Translations under genes and position numbers: made by a program | Assembly (NCBI GenBank): GCA_001603955.1 | Contig: LVAA01000035.1 | Span: 1-64,000, forward strand | DNA: 64,000 nt | Source: Syntrophobacterales bacterium Delta_02 | Lineage (GTDB): Bacteria; Desulfobacterota; Syntrophorhabdia; Syntrophorhabdales; Syntrophorhabdaceae | Direction of reading: 5' to 3' | Notes under the pieces: generated by a model | Told to the model about the DNA's origin: nothing | What the model saw: the letters and a program-made list of their open reading frames with translations, nothing else | The model's database searches: none | Shown: positions 16,754 through 26,013 of the stretch, piece after piece | Position numbering within the stretch: position 1 is the stretch's first letter | Layout: every line of letters starts with the position of its first letter

Positions 16754-18922
16754 TCACCTGCTTTCCAGCATCTCTTTCAACTTCACATAGTCCGGCTTGC
16801 CGGTGCCCAGCTTCGGCAGTTCCTTCATGTAGATGATCTCACGGGGGAAGGTCAGATCGGAATGGCCTTTTTCCCGGAGGACGTCGCGGACCTTCCTCAA
16901 GTCCGCGTCCCTGGCGTTCGTCACGAGGACGAGTCTTTCTCCCTTGCGCTCGTCGGAGACGGCCATGACGGCAAGCTCCCGCCGCACGCCGAATACGCCG
17001 GCGAGGGCCTCTTCGATGGCCGTAAGGGATATCATCTCCCCGCTTATCTTGGAGAAGCGCTTCAGCCTCCCCACAATGGTCACGAAGCCGCTGTCGTCCA
17101 CCTCCACGATGTCGCCCGTGTCGTACCAGCCGCCGTCCTCCACGAGATACTTGTGGTTCGCGGCCTCATTGTCCAGGTATCCCATCATGACGTTCCGGCC
17201 CTTCACGAAGAGACGGCCTACACGTCCTTCTTTCGAGTCTATGCCGCCCACAGGCATCACCTTGTACTCAATGCCGGGGAGCACCTTGCCGACACTGCCG
17301 TGCTTGTTCTCGAGGGCGCTGTTCATGCAGATGATGGGGGCGCATTCCGTGGCACCATAGCCGGACATGACCCGTACGCCGAAGACCTTCGCGTAGTATT
17401 CAAAAACGGCCTCGCTCAACGCCTCTGCTCCGCAGAATACGTAGCGCATGGTGTGGAAATCGTAGGGATTGGCCCTCCGGGCGTAGCCGTTAAGGAAAAC
17501 GTTCGTCCCCATGATGACGGTGCAGCCCTCTTCGTAGGCGATCTCGGGCACGATCCTGTAGTGCAGCGGGCTCACGTACAAGAAAGATCGGGCACCGGCA
17601 AACACCGGCAGGAAGACCCCGATAGTGAGACCGAAACTGTGGAATATGGGCAGGGCATTAAGGAAATAGTCCCCGGTTCCCACGTCGACGCGGGAGAGGG
17701 CCTGCCATATGTTGGCTATGATGTTCTCGTGCGACAGGCACACCCCCTTGGGCAGGCCTTCCGAACCCGAGGTAAAAAGAATGGCGGCAGGGGCGTTGTG
17801 CTCTCCCTCCGACACGCGGGCGAGCCCTCCGGGGAAGATCGACCTCAGGACAGCCCTCAGCCTGTCGCCCGCGCCGATGGAAGCCTTAAGGTCCTCGAGA
17901 TAGACAATGCGGGCGCCTTCAAAAATACCGGGATCGATCTTCACACGTTCGAGGAATGCCCGGGACGTGATGATGACCTTGAGGCCGGCAAGCTCCATGG
18001 CGTGCCGCAAGGCCCTGGGACCCACGGAATAGTTGAGAAGGACAGGGACCTTCCGGAACATCAGGAGCCCGTAGATGACGAGCGCCGTGGCGACGAGGTT
18101 CGGCAGGAGGATGCCCGCGTTCCGGCCTTCGCTGCTCGAGAGCTTTTCCCCCAGGGCAAACCCCCCGATAAGGGCCTTGCGGCAAGTCACTTCGACCCCC
18201 GTGGCATCCTTGAAAAGCGGCTTCGAGCCCCTCTCCCTGCATATGCGGATGAACTCGCGGCCGAGCGTCGAGGGCTTGTAATGTGCCTCGTAGAACATCT
18301 CGCACAGCATCCCGTAGATGGTCAGCGCCGCCTCGCGCTTCCTGTCGTGGGGTTGAAAGCGTTCAAGGTCGATGGGAGGGCACACCTCACCTATCGTCAG
18401 CGTTATAGGGCCAAATATCTTCCTTCCGGGGTGTTTTTTCGCGAAGATGGTATCATAGGTACCTCCGAGGTGCACGGGGAGGATCCTCGCGCCCGTCTTG
18501 TATGCGACGAAACCGGCGCCTTCGTAGATCTTCATCAGGTTGCCCGTCCTCGTGATGCGTCCCTCGGGAAAGACGAGGAGCGCCGTGCCCCGGTTCACCT
18601 CATCGATGACACCCTTCAGGGAATAGGGGTTCATCGTGTCGATCTGCACGGTGTACCGGTTCTGCATGAAGGGCCTGAGGAGCAGTTCCCGTGCCCTGCC
18701 CCGATTGACAAGTATCCTGAGGTCCACGTCGATGTAGGTCCACAGGATGATGCCGTCGAGCAGGCTGGCGTGGTTCGATATGACCATGAGCTTGTCGAAA
18801 GTACGGGGAATCCTGTCGCGTCCCTCGACCTTGATCCCGTGAAACACCTTCAGGTAGGTCTTGAATATGGCCCGCACCCCTTCTTCAAAAAGCGTCCTCA
18901 GGAGACCGCGTTCCTTCCTCAT
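16754..18922 (-). CDS. Aas-like 2-acyl-GPE acyltransferase / acyl-ACP synthetase
   Basis: Two-domain lipid-remodelling enzyme. The N-terminal PlsC-type acyltransferase has the HxxxxD box NHASLLDG and FPEGRITRTG; the C-terminal AMP-binding domain (about residues 230-722) has ILFTSGSEGLPKGV, GYGATECAP and YDTGDIVEVDDSGFVTIVGR. Together they match Aas, which activates fatty acids and re-acylates lysophospholipids at the inner membrane. No transporter domain (LplT) is fused or adjacent. The start overlaps the stop of the marR-type gene (ATGA), so that regulator likely controls it. Confidence 0.88.
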   Translation of the reverse strand: MRKERGLLRTLFEEGVRAIFKTYLKVFHGIKVEGRDRIPRTFDKLMVISNHASLLDGIILWTYIDVDLRILVNRGRARELLLRPFMQNRYTVQIDTMNPYSLKGVIDEVNRGTALLVFPEGRITRTGNLMKIYEGAGFVAYKTGARILPVHLGGTYDTIFAKKHPGRKIFGPITLTIGEVCPPIDLERFQPHDRKREAALTIYGMLCEMFYEAHYKPSTLGREFIRICRERGSKPLFKDATGVEVTCRKALIGGFALGEKLSSSEGRNAGILLPNLVATALVIYGLLMFRKVPVLLNYSVGPRALRHAMELAGLKVIITSRAFLERVKIDPGIFEGARIVYLEDLKASIGAGDRLRAVLRSIFPGGLARVSEGEHNAPAAILFTSGSEGLPKGVCLSHENIIANIWQALSRVDVGTGDYFLNALPIFHSFGLTIGVFLPVFAGARSFLYVSPLHYRIVPEIAYEEGCTVIMGTNVFLNGYARRANPYDFHTMRYVFCGAEALSEAVFEYYAKVFGVRVMSGYGATECAPIICMNSALENKHGSVGKVLPGIEYKVMPVGGIDSKEGRVGRLFVKGRNVMMGYLDNEAANHKYLVEDGGWYDTGDIVEVDDSGFVTIVGRLKRFSKISGEMISLTAIEEALAGVFGVRRELAVMAVSDERKGERLVLVTNARDADLRKVRDVLREKGHSDLTFPREIIYMKELPKLGTGKPDYVKLKEMLESR

Positions 18923-19419
18923 CGTCCCTCCCGCCCCGCTTCGGGTGCCAGCTTTTCCTTCGCGTTGCTCCGGACCTTTTCCAGCGTCCTGTTGAGCTGC
19001 ACGAGATCCGACCGGGGTATTCCGGACATCAGGAGACCCACGCCTTTGAGGTAGCCCGGCTCCAACACGTTCACCGCCCTGACGCCCTCCGCAGTCATCC
19101 TTACCATCTTCACACGGCGGTCATTCGGGTGGGCGCAGCGCTCCGCGAGGCCCGTTCTTTCCAACCTGTCGACGATTCCCGTCATATCGGCCTTGTTGAC
19201 AACGAGACGTCTGCTCAGCTCTGCCTGAGAGAGGGCGTTCCCGTCGGTGTACTTGAGCTGGACGAGCACATTGAACTGGGCGTCGGTCAGCTTGTGCCCC
19301 TGAAAATACCTGAAGGCGGCTCTGGCGATCAGGGTCCCGGTGTAAACAATACTGAGCAGGCTTTCATGTTCGACCGTCTCAACAGGCCGTTCAAGCCCCA
19401 ACTCATCCGCAAGCCCCAT
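18919..19419 (-). CDS. MarR family transcriptional regulator
   Basis: A 166-residue winged-helix regulator: LTDAQFNVLVQLKYTDGNALSQAELSRRLVVNKADMTGIVDRLERTGL is the DNA-binding domain with the DR(R)VK wing (NDRRVKMVRMT). It is first in a two-gene operon with the Aas-like gene (4-base overlap), so it probably responds to fatty acids or a related ligand; that ligand is inference. GGAGG lies upstream of the start. Confidence 0.9.
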   Translation of the reverse strand: MGLADELGLERPVETVEHESLLSIVYTGTLIARAAFRYFQGHKLTDAQFNVLVQLKYTDGNALSQAELSRRLVVNKADMTGIVDRLERTGLAERCAHPNDRRVKMVRMTAEGVRAVNVLEPGYLKGVGLLMSGIPRSDLVQLNRTLEKVRSNAKEKLAPEAGREGR

Positions 19420-19431
19420 GGAAAAACCTCC

Positions 19432-19468
19432 ATATAGTTTAGATGTGAACTGTTTGAATGTATACTAT
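19432..19468 (-). promoter_or_regulatory. Candidate autoregulatory site upstream of the MarR gene
   Basis: The AT-rich stretch upstream of the MarR-type gene contains an imperfect inverted arrangement, ATAGTTTA near 19434 and TATACTAT near 19461, of a kind MarR proteins bind. It overlaps the place where the promoter must lie. Confidence 0.3.
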
Positions 19469-19509
19469 GGCCTCAGGCAGATGTCAAGGGGCAGGGAGGA
19501 AGGAGTGTG

Positions 19510-19676
19510 AATAGGGGTAGATAGGACCTATAGGATAATAGGACCAATAGGACACCTTGAAGGCAATTGTTTGCCCGCAACCGGCGATCGATCCGTCCTA
19601 TAGGCCCTGAGCGTCTTATGGGTCTTATGGGTCCTATAGGTCCTATTACTCCTATTCGTCCTATTAAGGACCCCCT
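19510..19676 (+). repeat. Inverted minisatellite element E (9-bp units)
   Basis: Left arm 19510-19556 has units of the type ATAGGACCA; right arm 19594-19676 has at least eight 9-mers of the type GTCCTATAG/GTCTTATGG/GTCCTATTA. It lies between the divergent MarR and YjfB-like genes, upstream of both, so unlike most of the family it cannot be a terminator for either neighbour. It explains most of the 320-bp gap. Confidence 0.8.
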
Positions 19677-19739
19677 TTCCCTGCCCCCTATCCCCTTAAG
19701 TTTCTTTTCCATCATCCGATAAATTTTCCAGAGGACGGT

Positions 19740-19943
19740 ATGATCGAGCCTGTATCTTCCATTATGAGCTACGTCATGAGCCGCAATGAGGCCACCATGT
19801 CCCTGGCAAAGAGCCGGATCGAGGCGGAGGCAGCGGTTGCCCAGGTCATTCTTGAGGCTGCACAGAACATCGAGCGCATGACCATGGCCTCTTCGTCCGC
19901 TGCGTCGCCCTTCCTCGGATCGAATATCGACATTTACGTTTAG
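19740..19943 (+). CDS. YjfB-like putative motility protein
   Basis: A 67-residue helical protein whose end, SPFLGSNIDIYV, matches the HPxLGxNIDxxV end of YjfB-family proteins, small proteins named for motility but of unknown biochemical role. The body is one or two amphipathic helices. No flagellar genes are near, so the motility link is by family name only. Confidence 0.6.
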   Translation: MIEPVSSIMSYVMSRNEATMSLAKSRIEAEAAVAQVILEAAQNIERMTMASSSAASPFLGSNIDIYV

Positions 19944-20056
19944 AGCGCACCGAACGCTTAACTTCTTTCATGCAACCCCCGAAACTGGTATAATTTTGGC
20001 ATATGTGACAGGGGCGGAGTAGGATCCACACTCTCACGGAGCAGGAGGTCAACGGC

Positions 20057-21811
20057 ATGGCAAGAGACGTATCGTTCAAGACTGGGAGGAAAACCCCTAC
20101 CCTTTTCAGACTCCTCAGAGACCGCTACCTGAAGGACGGTATCGATGAAGGTTACATTGCCTTCAAATGGGGAAATTGGGAAAAGAACCCCTCCAGCACG
20201 GTCTTCCGTGCGGTAAAGAACAACAGGGTCGTGGGATGGATCTTCTACGACAGGAAAACCAGCACCGTCGAGGAAATACTCGTGGATGGCACGTGGAAAG
20301 GCAAGGACCCCCGTCCGGCGATGCTCGACACTCTCATCGCCCGCGAAAGCCTGGTGGCGGCATCTCTCCTGAAAACGGACCAGGAAAAGTACAGGTTTCT
20401 TCTCGAGTACGGCTTCAGACCTACCCTTTTCTTCCGGCGCAACGGCTTCGATCTCATCAAAATGGAGCTGAGCACATCGGTGCTGATAAAGAAAACGGCC
20501 GCCGGCAAACCTTTTCACGCTTATAGAAAAAAGGAACGCGTGGCCGTCGAAAAGATACCTCCCACCCAGACATACGACGAGATCAAGAGGGGCCTCGGCA
20601 GCCTTATCGACAGACTCGGGGGGCTCAGGCGGTTCGTCAAGCCCGGCCAGACCGTCGCCATCAAGCCGAATGTCGTGAGCGACCACGGCTTAAAAGACGG
20701 AAAGCTCGTGGGCGGCGTCGTCACCGACATTCGTGTCGTCAAGGCCCTGACAGAGATGGTCCTCGGTCTCGCGTCGCATGTGTACATCACCGAAGGCTCT
20801 TCGATCAACCGCAGCGCAACCTCCAGGATGTTCAGCCATTATGGCTACGACGAGATCGTCGCCCTCGACCCCGGGAAGGTCAGTCTCGTAGACCTCAATA
20901 CGGACAGGTTCATCGAAAAGCATGTGCCGGGCTGCAAACGCATGTCATCCCGGAAGGTTCCCGCCACCCTGGAGATGGTCGACGTCATCATCAACGTGCC
21001 GGTCTTGAAGATCCATTTCGCCGCCATCTCCTCCCTGGCCATCAAGAGCCTCCAGGGAGCCGTGCCGCCGATAGAGAAATACATGTCCCATTTCTTCGGC
21101 CTCTGGCAGAGCCTCGTAAACATCCATCACCTCGTCAAGCCCAAACTGACCATCATCGACGGTCTCACGGGCCTCGAGGACTTCGGGCCTGTCTCGGGCA
21201 CCCCCATCAAGATGGATGTCCTCGTGGGCGGCACGAACCCCGTCGCCGTCGATGCCGTGGCCATGGAGATCATGGGAATCGATCCCCGGACATCGCCGCC
21301 CGTGTTCCTTGCGTGGATGCAGGGTCTGGGACCGCTCGAGAAGAACAAGATAAACGTCGTCGGCACCCCGGTTGAAGAGGTGGCAAAAAAGTTCGTGCAG
21401 CCCACCATCGATGTCAGCGGCGGCGCCTGGCTCAAGGTCCATGCCGACGAGGCATGTCCGGGCTGCAAGGGTTACCTGCACTTCGTCCTTTCCAAGCTGC
21501 GCAGGCCCGATCCCGCGGACCCCGGCCGGTCCCTCATCGACAGGCCTCTCGAGAAAAAGGCCAACATCTTCCTGGGCCCATCGACAACACAACCCGTCAG
21601 CCCCGATGAGACGAACGTCTTCATGGGTGTCTGCCAGCAGCACAACGCCGGCCTCGGTACACACATGCCCGGCTGCCCTCCCCACGCGGAGGTAATCACA
21701 AAGGCCGTTTACAGCCTTTTCCCCGACATAGAACCCCCTAAATACGCCGACGAAACGGAAGAAACAAAACTGGGAAAAATGCTGGAAGAAATACTACACA
21801 AAACCGCTTGA
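20057..21811 (+). CDS. DUF362 domain protein with GNAT-like N-terminal domain
   Basis: Residues about 1-165 resemble a GNAT acetyltransferase fold (VVGWIFYDRKTSTVEEILVD, then FLLEYGFRPTLFFRRNGFDL). Residues about 190-440 form DUF362 (KPGQTVAIKPNVVS, LKIHFAAISSLAIKSLQGA, IIDGLTGLEDFGPVSGTP, VAVDAVAMEIMG). The tail has CPGC and CQQHN...MPGCPPH, a possible metal site, but no ferredoxin 4Fe-4S motif. AGGAGG precedes the ATG. Its stop codon TGA is formed by the first unit of repeat element F, so the native C-terminus may have been altered. Function unknown. Confidence 0.75.
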   Translation: MARDVSFKTGRKTPTLFRLLRDRYLKDGIDEGYIAFKWGNWEKNPSSTVFRAVKNNRVVGWIFYDRKTSTVEEILVDGTWKGKDPRPAMLDTLIARESLVAASLLKTDQEKYRFLLEYGFRPTLFFRRNGFDLIKMELSTSVLIKKTAAGKPFHAYRKKERVAVEKIPPTQTYDEIKRGLGSLIDRLGGLRRFVKPGQTVAIKPNVVSDHGLKDGKLVGGVVTDIRVVKALTEMVLGLASHVYITEGSSINRSATSRMFSHYGYDEIVALDPGKVSLVDLNTDRFIEKHVPGCKRMSSRKVPATLEMVDVIINVPVLKIHFAAISSLAIKSLQGAVPPIEKYMSHFFGLWQSLVNIHHLVKPKLTIIDGLTGLEDFGPVSGTPIKMDVLVGGTNPVAVDAVAMEIMGIDPRTSPPVFLAWMQGLGPLEKNKINVVGTPVEEVAKKFVQPTIDVSGGAWLKVHADEACPGCKGYLHFVLSKLRRPDPADPGRSLIDRPLEKKANIFLGPSTTQPVSPDETNVFMGVCQQHNAGLGTHMPGCPPHAEVITKAVYSLFPDIEPPKYADETEETKLGKMLEEILHKTA

Positions 21812-21900
21812 ACCGCTTGAGCCGTTTGAGCCGTTTGAGCGGAGAAAAGACTTCTTCTGAAACGTTCAAGCGGCTCAAGCGGCTCAAGCGGTTCTAACCG
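21802..21900 (+). repeat. Inverted minisatellite element F (9-bp units)
   Basis: Left arm 21802-21843 consists of four or five CGCTTGAAC/CGTTTGAGC units and includes the TGA of the DUF362 gene; right arm 21862-21900 is AACGTTCAAGCGGCTCAAGC-type, ending CCGTCTCT. It is one of the most regular copies and lies between convergent genes. Confidence 0.88.
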
Positions 21901-21904
21901 TCTC

Positions 21905-22642
21905 TCAGACTCCCCACCCTCCCGACACCTTTATTTCCGTGCCGGTTACATAGGATGCGTCGTCAGAGGCGAGAAAGGCGACCACGCGGGCCACTTCTTC
22001 CGGTTCGCCTATTCTGCCGAGGATGCTGTCCGCTATGATGGGATCCCTGTACTTCTCGGGCATTCTCATGATGGGCGGGGTCCGTATCATACCCGGCACA
22101 ACAGCATTAATGGTCACACCGTCCCTTCCCCCTTCCCGCGCCAGCGTCTTCGTCAAGCCCAGGACCCCGGCCTTGGCCGCCGCATAGGCCACCTCGCCCT
22201 TGGCGCCCATGAGCCCGTAAATGGAGCTCACGTTGACAACACGGCCCCACTTGTTGACGCGCATCTGCGGAAGGAGCAGTTTCGAAAGGAGAAAGGGCAC
22301 GCCGAGATGGATGGAGAGAACGGCATTGTAGTCGGTCTTGTCGATCTTCGCCGTGATGCCGGGCCTGTCAAACCCGGCGTTGTTAACGAGAATGTCTATC
22401 CTGTGGACCGCCAGAAGCTCCTCGACCATCTTCACGAGAGGCTGCGTGTGGGTAAGGTCGATGATCCGGAAGACAACATCGACGCCTTTCGCTTTCAGGT
22501 CGCGGGCAACGTGGGGAAGGGTCTTCCTGTTCTTGTCGAGGAGAATGAGACGTGCCCCCCGCTCTCCGAAAACCTCGGCGCATGCCTTGCCGATACCCTG
22601 CCCGGCCCCGGTGATCAATGCAGTTCTGTCTTTCAGGCTCAT
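21905..22642 (-). CDS. SDR family oxidoreductase (FabG-like)
   Basis: A 245-residue classical short-chain dehydrogenase: TGAGQGIG cofactor loop, NNAGF, catalytic Ser in NVSSIYG, and the YxxxK pair in YAAAKAG, then VVPGMIRTPP. The ending GTEIKVSGGWGV is typical of 3-oxoacyl-ACP or 3-hydroxybutyryl-CoA reductase-like members. The Asp in LLDKNRK suggests NAD(H) preference. Substrate is not determined. Confidence 0.88.
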   Translation of the reverse strand: MSLKDRTALITGAGQGIGKACAEVFGERGARLILLDKNRKTLPHVARDLKAKGVDVVFRIIDLTHTQPLVKMVEELLAVHRIDILVNNAGFDRPGITAKIDKTDYNAVLSIHLGVPFLLSKLLLPQMRVNKWGRVVNVSSIYGLMGAKGEVAYAAAKAGVLGLTKTLAREGGRDGVTINAVVPGMIRTPPIMRMPEKYRDPIIADSILGRIGEPEEVARVVAFLASDDASYVTGTEIKVSGGWGV

Positions 22643-22801
22643 TTGCGCTCCTCGTGATATTGCAGAAATGTCTCACTGAAACGCCGTTATTTTACCGCAA
22701 CGCGGGAACAGGTTACAACAAAATGTCAAAAGACTTGATTTCTTCGCCGAGTTCCTTTATTTCCTATAGTACGGACTTGTCCGAGAAAGAAGGCAGGATA
22801 C

Positions 22802-23128
22802 ATGGAGTTATTCGTAGTGATGGATAGATCGATACTGGGCCGCGGCGTCTTCGCCGTCTTCTCCACCATCGAAAGAGCGCAGTCATTCAGCGATGTCCTG
22901 TACCGAAACACCCGTTTCCAGAGCGAGGTGAAGGCCTGCCCCATCATCGGAGGGTTGGGCGACCCGGACAGGGTCTACGCGGCTCATTTCTACGACGATT
23001 TCTACGACACCCATGTGTTCGACGGCATATACTCCGACAGCAACCTGGCATATGACGCTGTCGGCAGGAAAGGGCTCATCATACGATTCGTCATAGACTC
23101 CCCCGAAGACAAGGAAATCATCGCCTGA
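22802..23128 (+). CDS. Hypothetical protein (108 aa)
   Basis: Not recognised. A soluble alpha/beta protein with many aromatic and acidic residues (AAHFYDDFYDTHVFDGIYSD) and one cysteine. It lies divergent from the SDR gene and upstream of the hybrid kinase gene on the same strand, about 100 bases apart. Confidence 0.6.
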   Translation: MELFVVMDRSILGRGVFAVFSTIERAQSFSDVLYRNTRFQSEVKACPIIGGLGDPDRVYAAHFYDDFYDTHVFDGIYSDSNLAYDAVGRKGLIIRFVIDSPEDKEIIA

Positions 23129-23226
23129 ACAAGGATCATCGCCCTGGCATCCATGTGACAATTATCATCGACTTTATTGAGGATACCATTTATGTTACTC
23201 TTAATGCAGAGGGAGACTGCTAGCCG

Positions 23227-25788
23227 ATGAAGGTGTCCGGGTTCTTTCCGAAGCGTTTCGGGTCCCGTCTTTTCATAATGACGATCATAGCAGGGTTCAT
23301 CCCCATCGCGATCTTCAGTATCCTCATCCACACCTTCTCGGGGCGGTTTGAATCGAGCGTCCGTCGCGCCGTCGAGGACGGATACACAGAGGAGTGGACC
23401 CAGAGTTCCATCCTCCTGACAAAGATCGGTGAAGCGTCGATACGCCAGAAGGCTTACGACATAGCGGCCCAGCTTAACCTCACTCTTCAGTCCCATCCCT
23501 ACATGACACTCGGCGATCTCAGGCGCGACGCGAAGTTCCGCAGCGTGGCCGTGCAGGGTATCGGGGAACACGGTTACACGGGTCTCCACGAAACAGATAC
23601 CGGCATCATCCGTTTTCACCGTGACCAGAAAGTCGAAAACACCGGCACACGGGCCTTTGAGAAGACACTTCCCGCATACTGGCGGATCATCGAGGCAGGA
23701 CGCAGCGGCGAACCATCCGGCGGTTATTTCGACTGGACAGAATCTGACGGCATTACCACCCAGAAATACATGTATGTCGTGCCCCTGTCCCAGCGCACTG
23801 CTGATGGCAAACGTCTCAGCGTGTTCGTGACCACCTATCTCGATGAGTTCACAAAACCCTTGAGAGAAGCCCACGCCATCCAGCAGAAGACGGCGAGAAA
23901 CGTTATCCATACAACATCGGACCTCCTCGGTTCTTTTCGGGACAACGGGCTTCTCTTCATGGGGATAGGCATCCTCCTCGTGTCTTTTGTTGCCCTCGCC
24001 ATCGGCATGTATTTCTCGCGGGGCATCTCCCGCCTGAGCGAGGCGACAAAGAGGGTCAACGAAGGGGATTTCAAGGTATCGGTGCAGCCCGTTCTCTCGG
24101 GAGAGATCAAGAACCTGATGGAAGATTTCAACCGCATGGTGGCCCGTCTCAATGAGACGACGGTCTCCAAGGAACTCCTCGAAGAGAGTGAAAAGAGGCT
24201 CCTCGAGGCGAACATCGACCTCAGGCGCGAGATAGCCGTCCGTTCACTTGCCGAAAAGGCCCTCGCGGCGGAGAAAGAGCGCCTTGCCGTCACGCTCCGG
24301 TCCATCGGGGACGGTGTCATCACCGTCGATACGGAGGCCAAGGTCATACTCATCAACAGGGCCGCCGAAACACTCACCGGTCACTCACAGAAAGAGGCCG
24401 AAGGCAGGCCGTTCACGGCGGTCTTTCCTGTCAGGCAGAACAACATGCACGTGGAAGGTGACGACCCCGTCAGAGCCCTCCTGAAGAGCACCGAGCCGGC
24501 CTCCCTCCCAACGCCATCAACGCTGATGGGACGTGATGGGACGGAACGGCTGGTCGCCACAACGGCATCGCTCATCCGCAGTGAAGATGCGACCGTCATC
24601 GGCGCCGTGATAGTGTTCCGTGACATCACCGAGCAGCAGAGGATGGAGGCTGAACTTCTCAAGGCGCGAAAGCTCGAGTCCATCGGCACCCTTGCCGGCG
24701 GCATCGCTCACGATTTCAACAACCTCCTCGCGGTTATCCTGGGGAACATATCCTTCGCCCGGATGCTCCTCGACGACAACCAGAAGGCCGTGAAGAGGCT
24801 GGATGAGGCGGAAAAGGCAACGATCAGGGGCAAGGACCTTTCCTACCGGCTTCTCACCTTCGCCCGGGGCGGCGCACCGGTGAAGAAACCAGCCGTACTC
24901 GACGACATTATCCGCGATGCCGCGGAACTCACGGCAAGCGGTTCCACTTCAAAGTGCATCTACGAGTTTCCCGACGATCTTTACCGGGCGCAGATCGATG
25001 AAGGACAGATCCGGCAGGTCATCCACAACCTGGTCATGAATGCCCGGGAATCCATGCCTGACGGGGGCACAATCAGGATAGCCGCCGAGAACGTGGACCT
25101 CGTTCATCCCGAAGGGCCTCTGGCTCCCGGCAGGTACATCCACCTGACCATTGAGGACTCGGGGTGCGGCATCTCCCCGGAGGACCTCGAACGCGTGTTC
25201 GACCCCTACTTCACGACCAAGGAAATGGGCAGCGAGAAGGGAATGGGCCTGGGCCTGGCGATCTGCTATTCCATAGTCAAGAATCACAACGGCTATATCT
25301 CCATCTCATCGGAACCCGGCGCGGGGACAACAGTGTCCGTGTATCTCGAGGCTTACGATTCCCACGTGGAATCATGGCCCGCCCTCACCGTGCCGCGCGA
25401 AGGGAAGGGAAGGAGGGTCCTCTACATGGATGACGAGGAGCAGGTCCGGGACCTGGCGGGACAGATACTCCAGCATCTGGGATATGACGTCGAATTCGCC
25501 CGGGACGGGGCCGAGGCGATAGAACTCTTCCGGAACGGGATTGACTCCGGCGCACCCTACGACCTTGTCGTGCTTGACCTTACCGTGCCCGGGGGGATGG
25601 GGGGCCGCGAGGCAATGGAGAACATCCTTGCCATCAACCCCATGGTCAAGGCCGTTGTGTCCAGCGGGTACGTGAATGACGCAATCGTGCGCGACTACAG
25701 GAAGTATGGTTTTTCCGGGGTGGTCGCCAAGCCTTACTCGATCGAACAGTTCAGGAGGGTCATTGAGAGCGTGTTCAACGGGGCCTGA
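23227..25788 (+). CDS. Hybrid sensor histidine kinase with Cache-like sensor, HAMP, PAS and receiver
   Basis: An 853-residue membrane kinase. TM1 is near residues 15-38, an extracytoplasmic Cache-like sensor spans about 40-235 (VAVQGIGEHGYTGLHETDTG, GYFDWTES), and TM2 is near 243-265. HAMP (about 266-320), a coiled coil, a PAS domain (about 355-470), HisKA with phospho-His495 (GIAHDFNNLL), HATPase_c (DSGCGISPEDLERVFDPYFTT) and a C-terminal receiver with Asp784 (VVLDLTVPGGMGG) follow. The C-terminal receiver suggests internal control or phosphorelay. No separate regulator is adjacent. Confidence 0.92.
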   Translation: MKVSGFFPKRFGSRLFIMTIIAGFIPIAIFSILIHTFSGRFESSVRRAVEDGYTEEWTQSSILLTKIGEASIRQKAYDIAAQLNLTLQSHPYMTLGDLRRDAKFRSVAVQGIGEHGYTGLHETDTGIIRFHRDQKVENTGTRAFEKTLPAYWRIIEAGRSGEPSGGYFDWTESDGITTQKYMYVVPLSQRTADGKRLSVFVTTYLDEFTKPLREAHAIQQKTARNVIHTTSDLLGSFRDNGLLFMGIGILLVSFVALAIGMYFSRGISRLSEATKRVNEGDFKVSVQPVLSGEIKNLMEDFNRMVARLNETTVSKELLEESEKRLLEANIDLRREIAVRSLAEKALAAEKERLAVTLRSIGDGVITVDTEAKVILINRAAETLTGHSQKEAEGRPFTAVFPVRQNNMHVEGDDPVRALLKSTEPASLPTPSTLMGRDGTERLVATTASLIRSEDATVIGAVIVFRDITEQQRMEAELLKARKLESIGTLAGGIAHDFNNLLAVILGNISFARMLLDDNQKAVKRLDEAEKATIRGKDLSYRLLTFARGGAPVKKPAVLDDIIRDAAELTASGSTSKCIYEFPDDLYRAQIDEGQIRQVIHNLVMNARESMPDGGTIRIAAENVDLVHPEGPLAPGRYIHLTIEDSGCGISPEDLERVFDPYFTTKEMGSEKGMGLGLAICYSIVKNHNGYISISSEPGAGTTVSVYLEAYDSHVESWPALTVPREGKGRRVLYMDDEEQVRDLAGQILQHLGYDVEFARDGAEAIELFRNGIDSGAPYDLVVLDLTVPGGMGGREAMENILAINPMVKAVVSSGYVNDAIVRDYRKYGFSGVVAKPYSIEQFRRVIESVFNGA

Positions 25789-25797
25789 CAAAGACCG

Positions 25798-25826
25798 TTG
25801 AATTCCCGCCGAAACTGCCATATAAT
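25798..25826 (+). promoter_or_regulatory. Sigma-70-type promoter for the Mn riboswitch transcript
   Basis: TTGAAT (25798-25803) and TATAAT (25821-25826) are 17 bp apart. The predicted transcript start, about 25833, lies directly before the riboswitch, which supports both calls. Confidence 0.8.
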
Positions 25827-25836
25827 GATCGGACAC

Positions 25837-25937
25837 TGAAGGGGAGTAGCTATACGGGACAGGGTCAACAACACGGAGCGGCGCTCCTGGCCTTGTCGTC
25901 GGTCACGATGGATGCGGCCGACCCTGCGAGACCTTCG
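25837..25937 (+). promoter_or_regulatory. yybP-ykoY manganese riboswitch
   Basis: The two conserved internal loops of the Mn2+-sensing yybP-ykoY class are present: GGGGAGTAGC (25841-25850) and GCGAGACCTTC (25926-25936). The closing stem P1 pairs GAAGG (25838-25842) with CCTTC (25932-25936), and GTCAACA lies between. The 3' strand of P1 overlaps the 5' strand of a terminator, so metal binding should prevent termination and switch the downstream P-type ATPase on. Confidence 0.87.
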
Positions 25938-25975
25938 GCATGGAGATCTTCTTCACGCTGAAGCGTCTTTTTTTT
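25933..25975 (+). terminator. Riboswitch expression platform (intrinsic terminator)
   Basis: CTTCGGC (25933-25939) pairs with GCTGAAG (25957-25963) with one G-T pair, followed by CGTC and eight T. It shares CTTC with the riboswitch closing stem, so the two folds exclude each other. Confidence 0.7.
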
Positions 25976-26013
25976 GTGTCAGTCTTCGGGGAAAAAGGTG
26001 TCCTGGAGGCCCC

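Noticed and set aside
16709-19054. A 781-residue plus-strand frame over the Aas-like gene
   Set aside because: Shadow of a well-supported two-domain enzyme; no ribosome site or motif.
21802-21900. CRISPR-like look of the repeated CGCTTGAAC units
   Set aside because: Units are 7-9 bp with no unique spacers of CRISPR length, and the arms are inverted. No cas genes are present.
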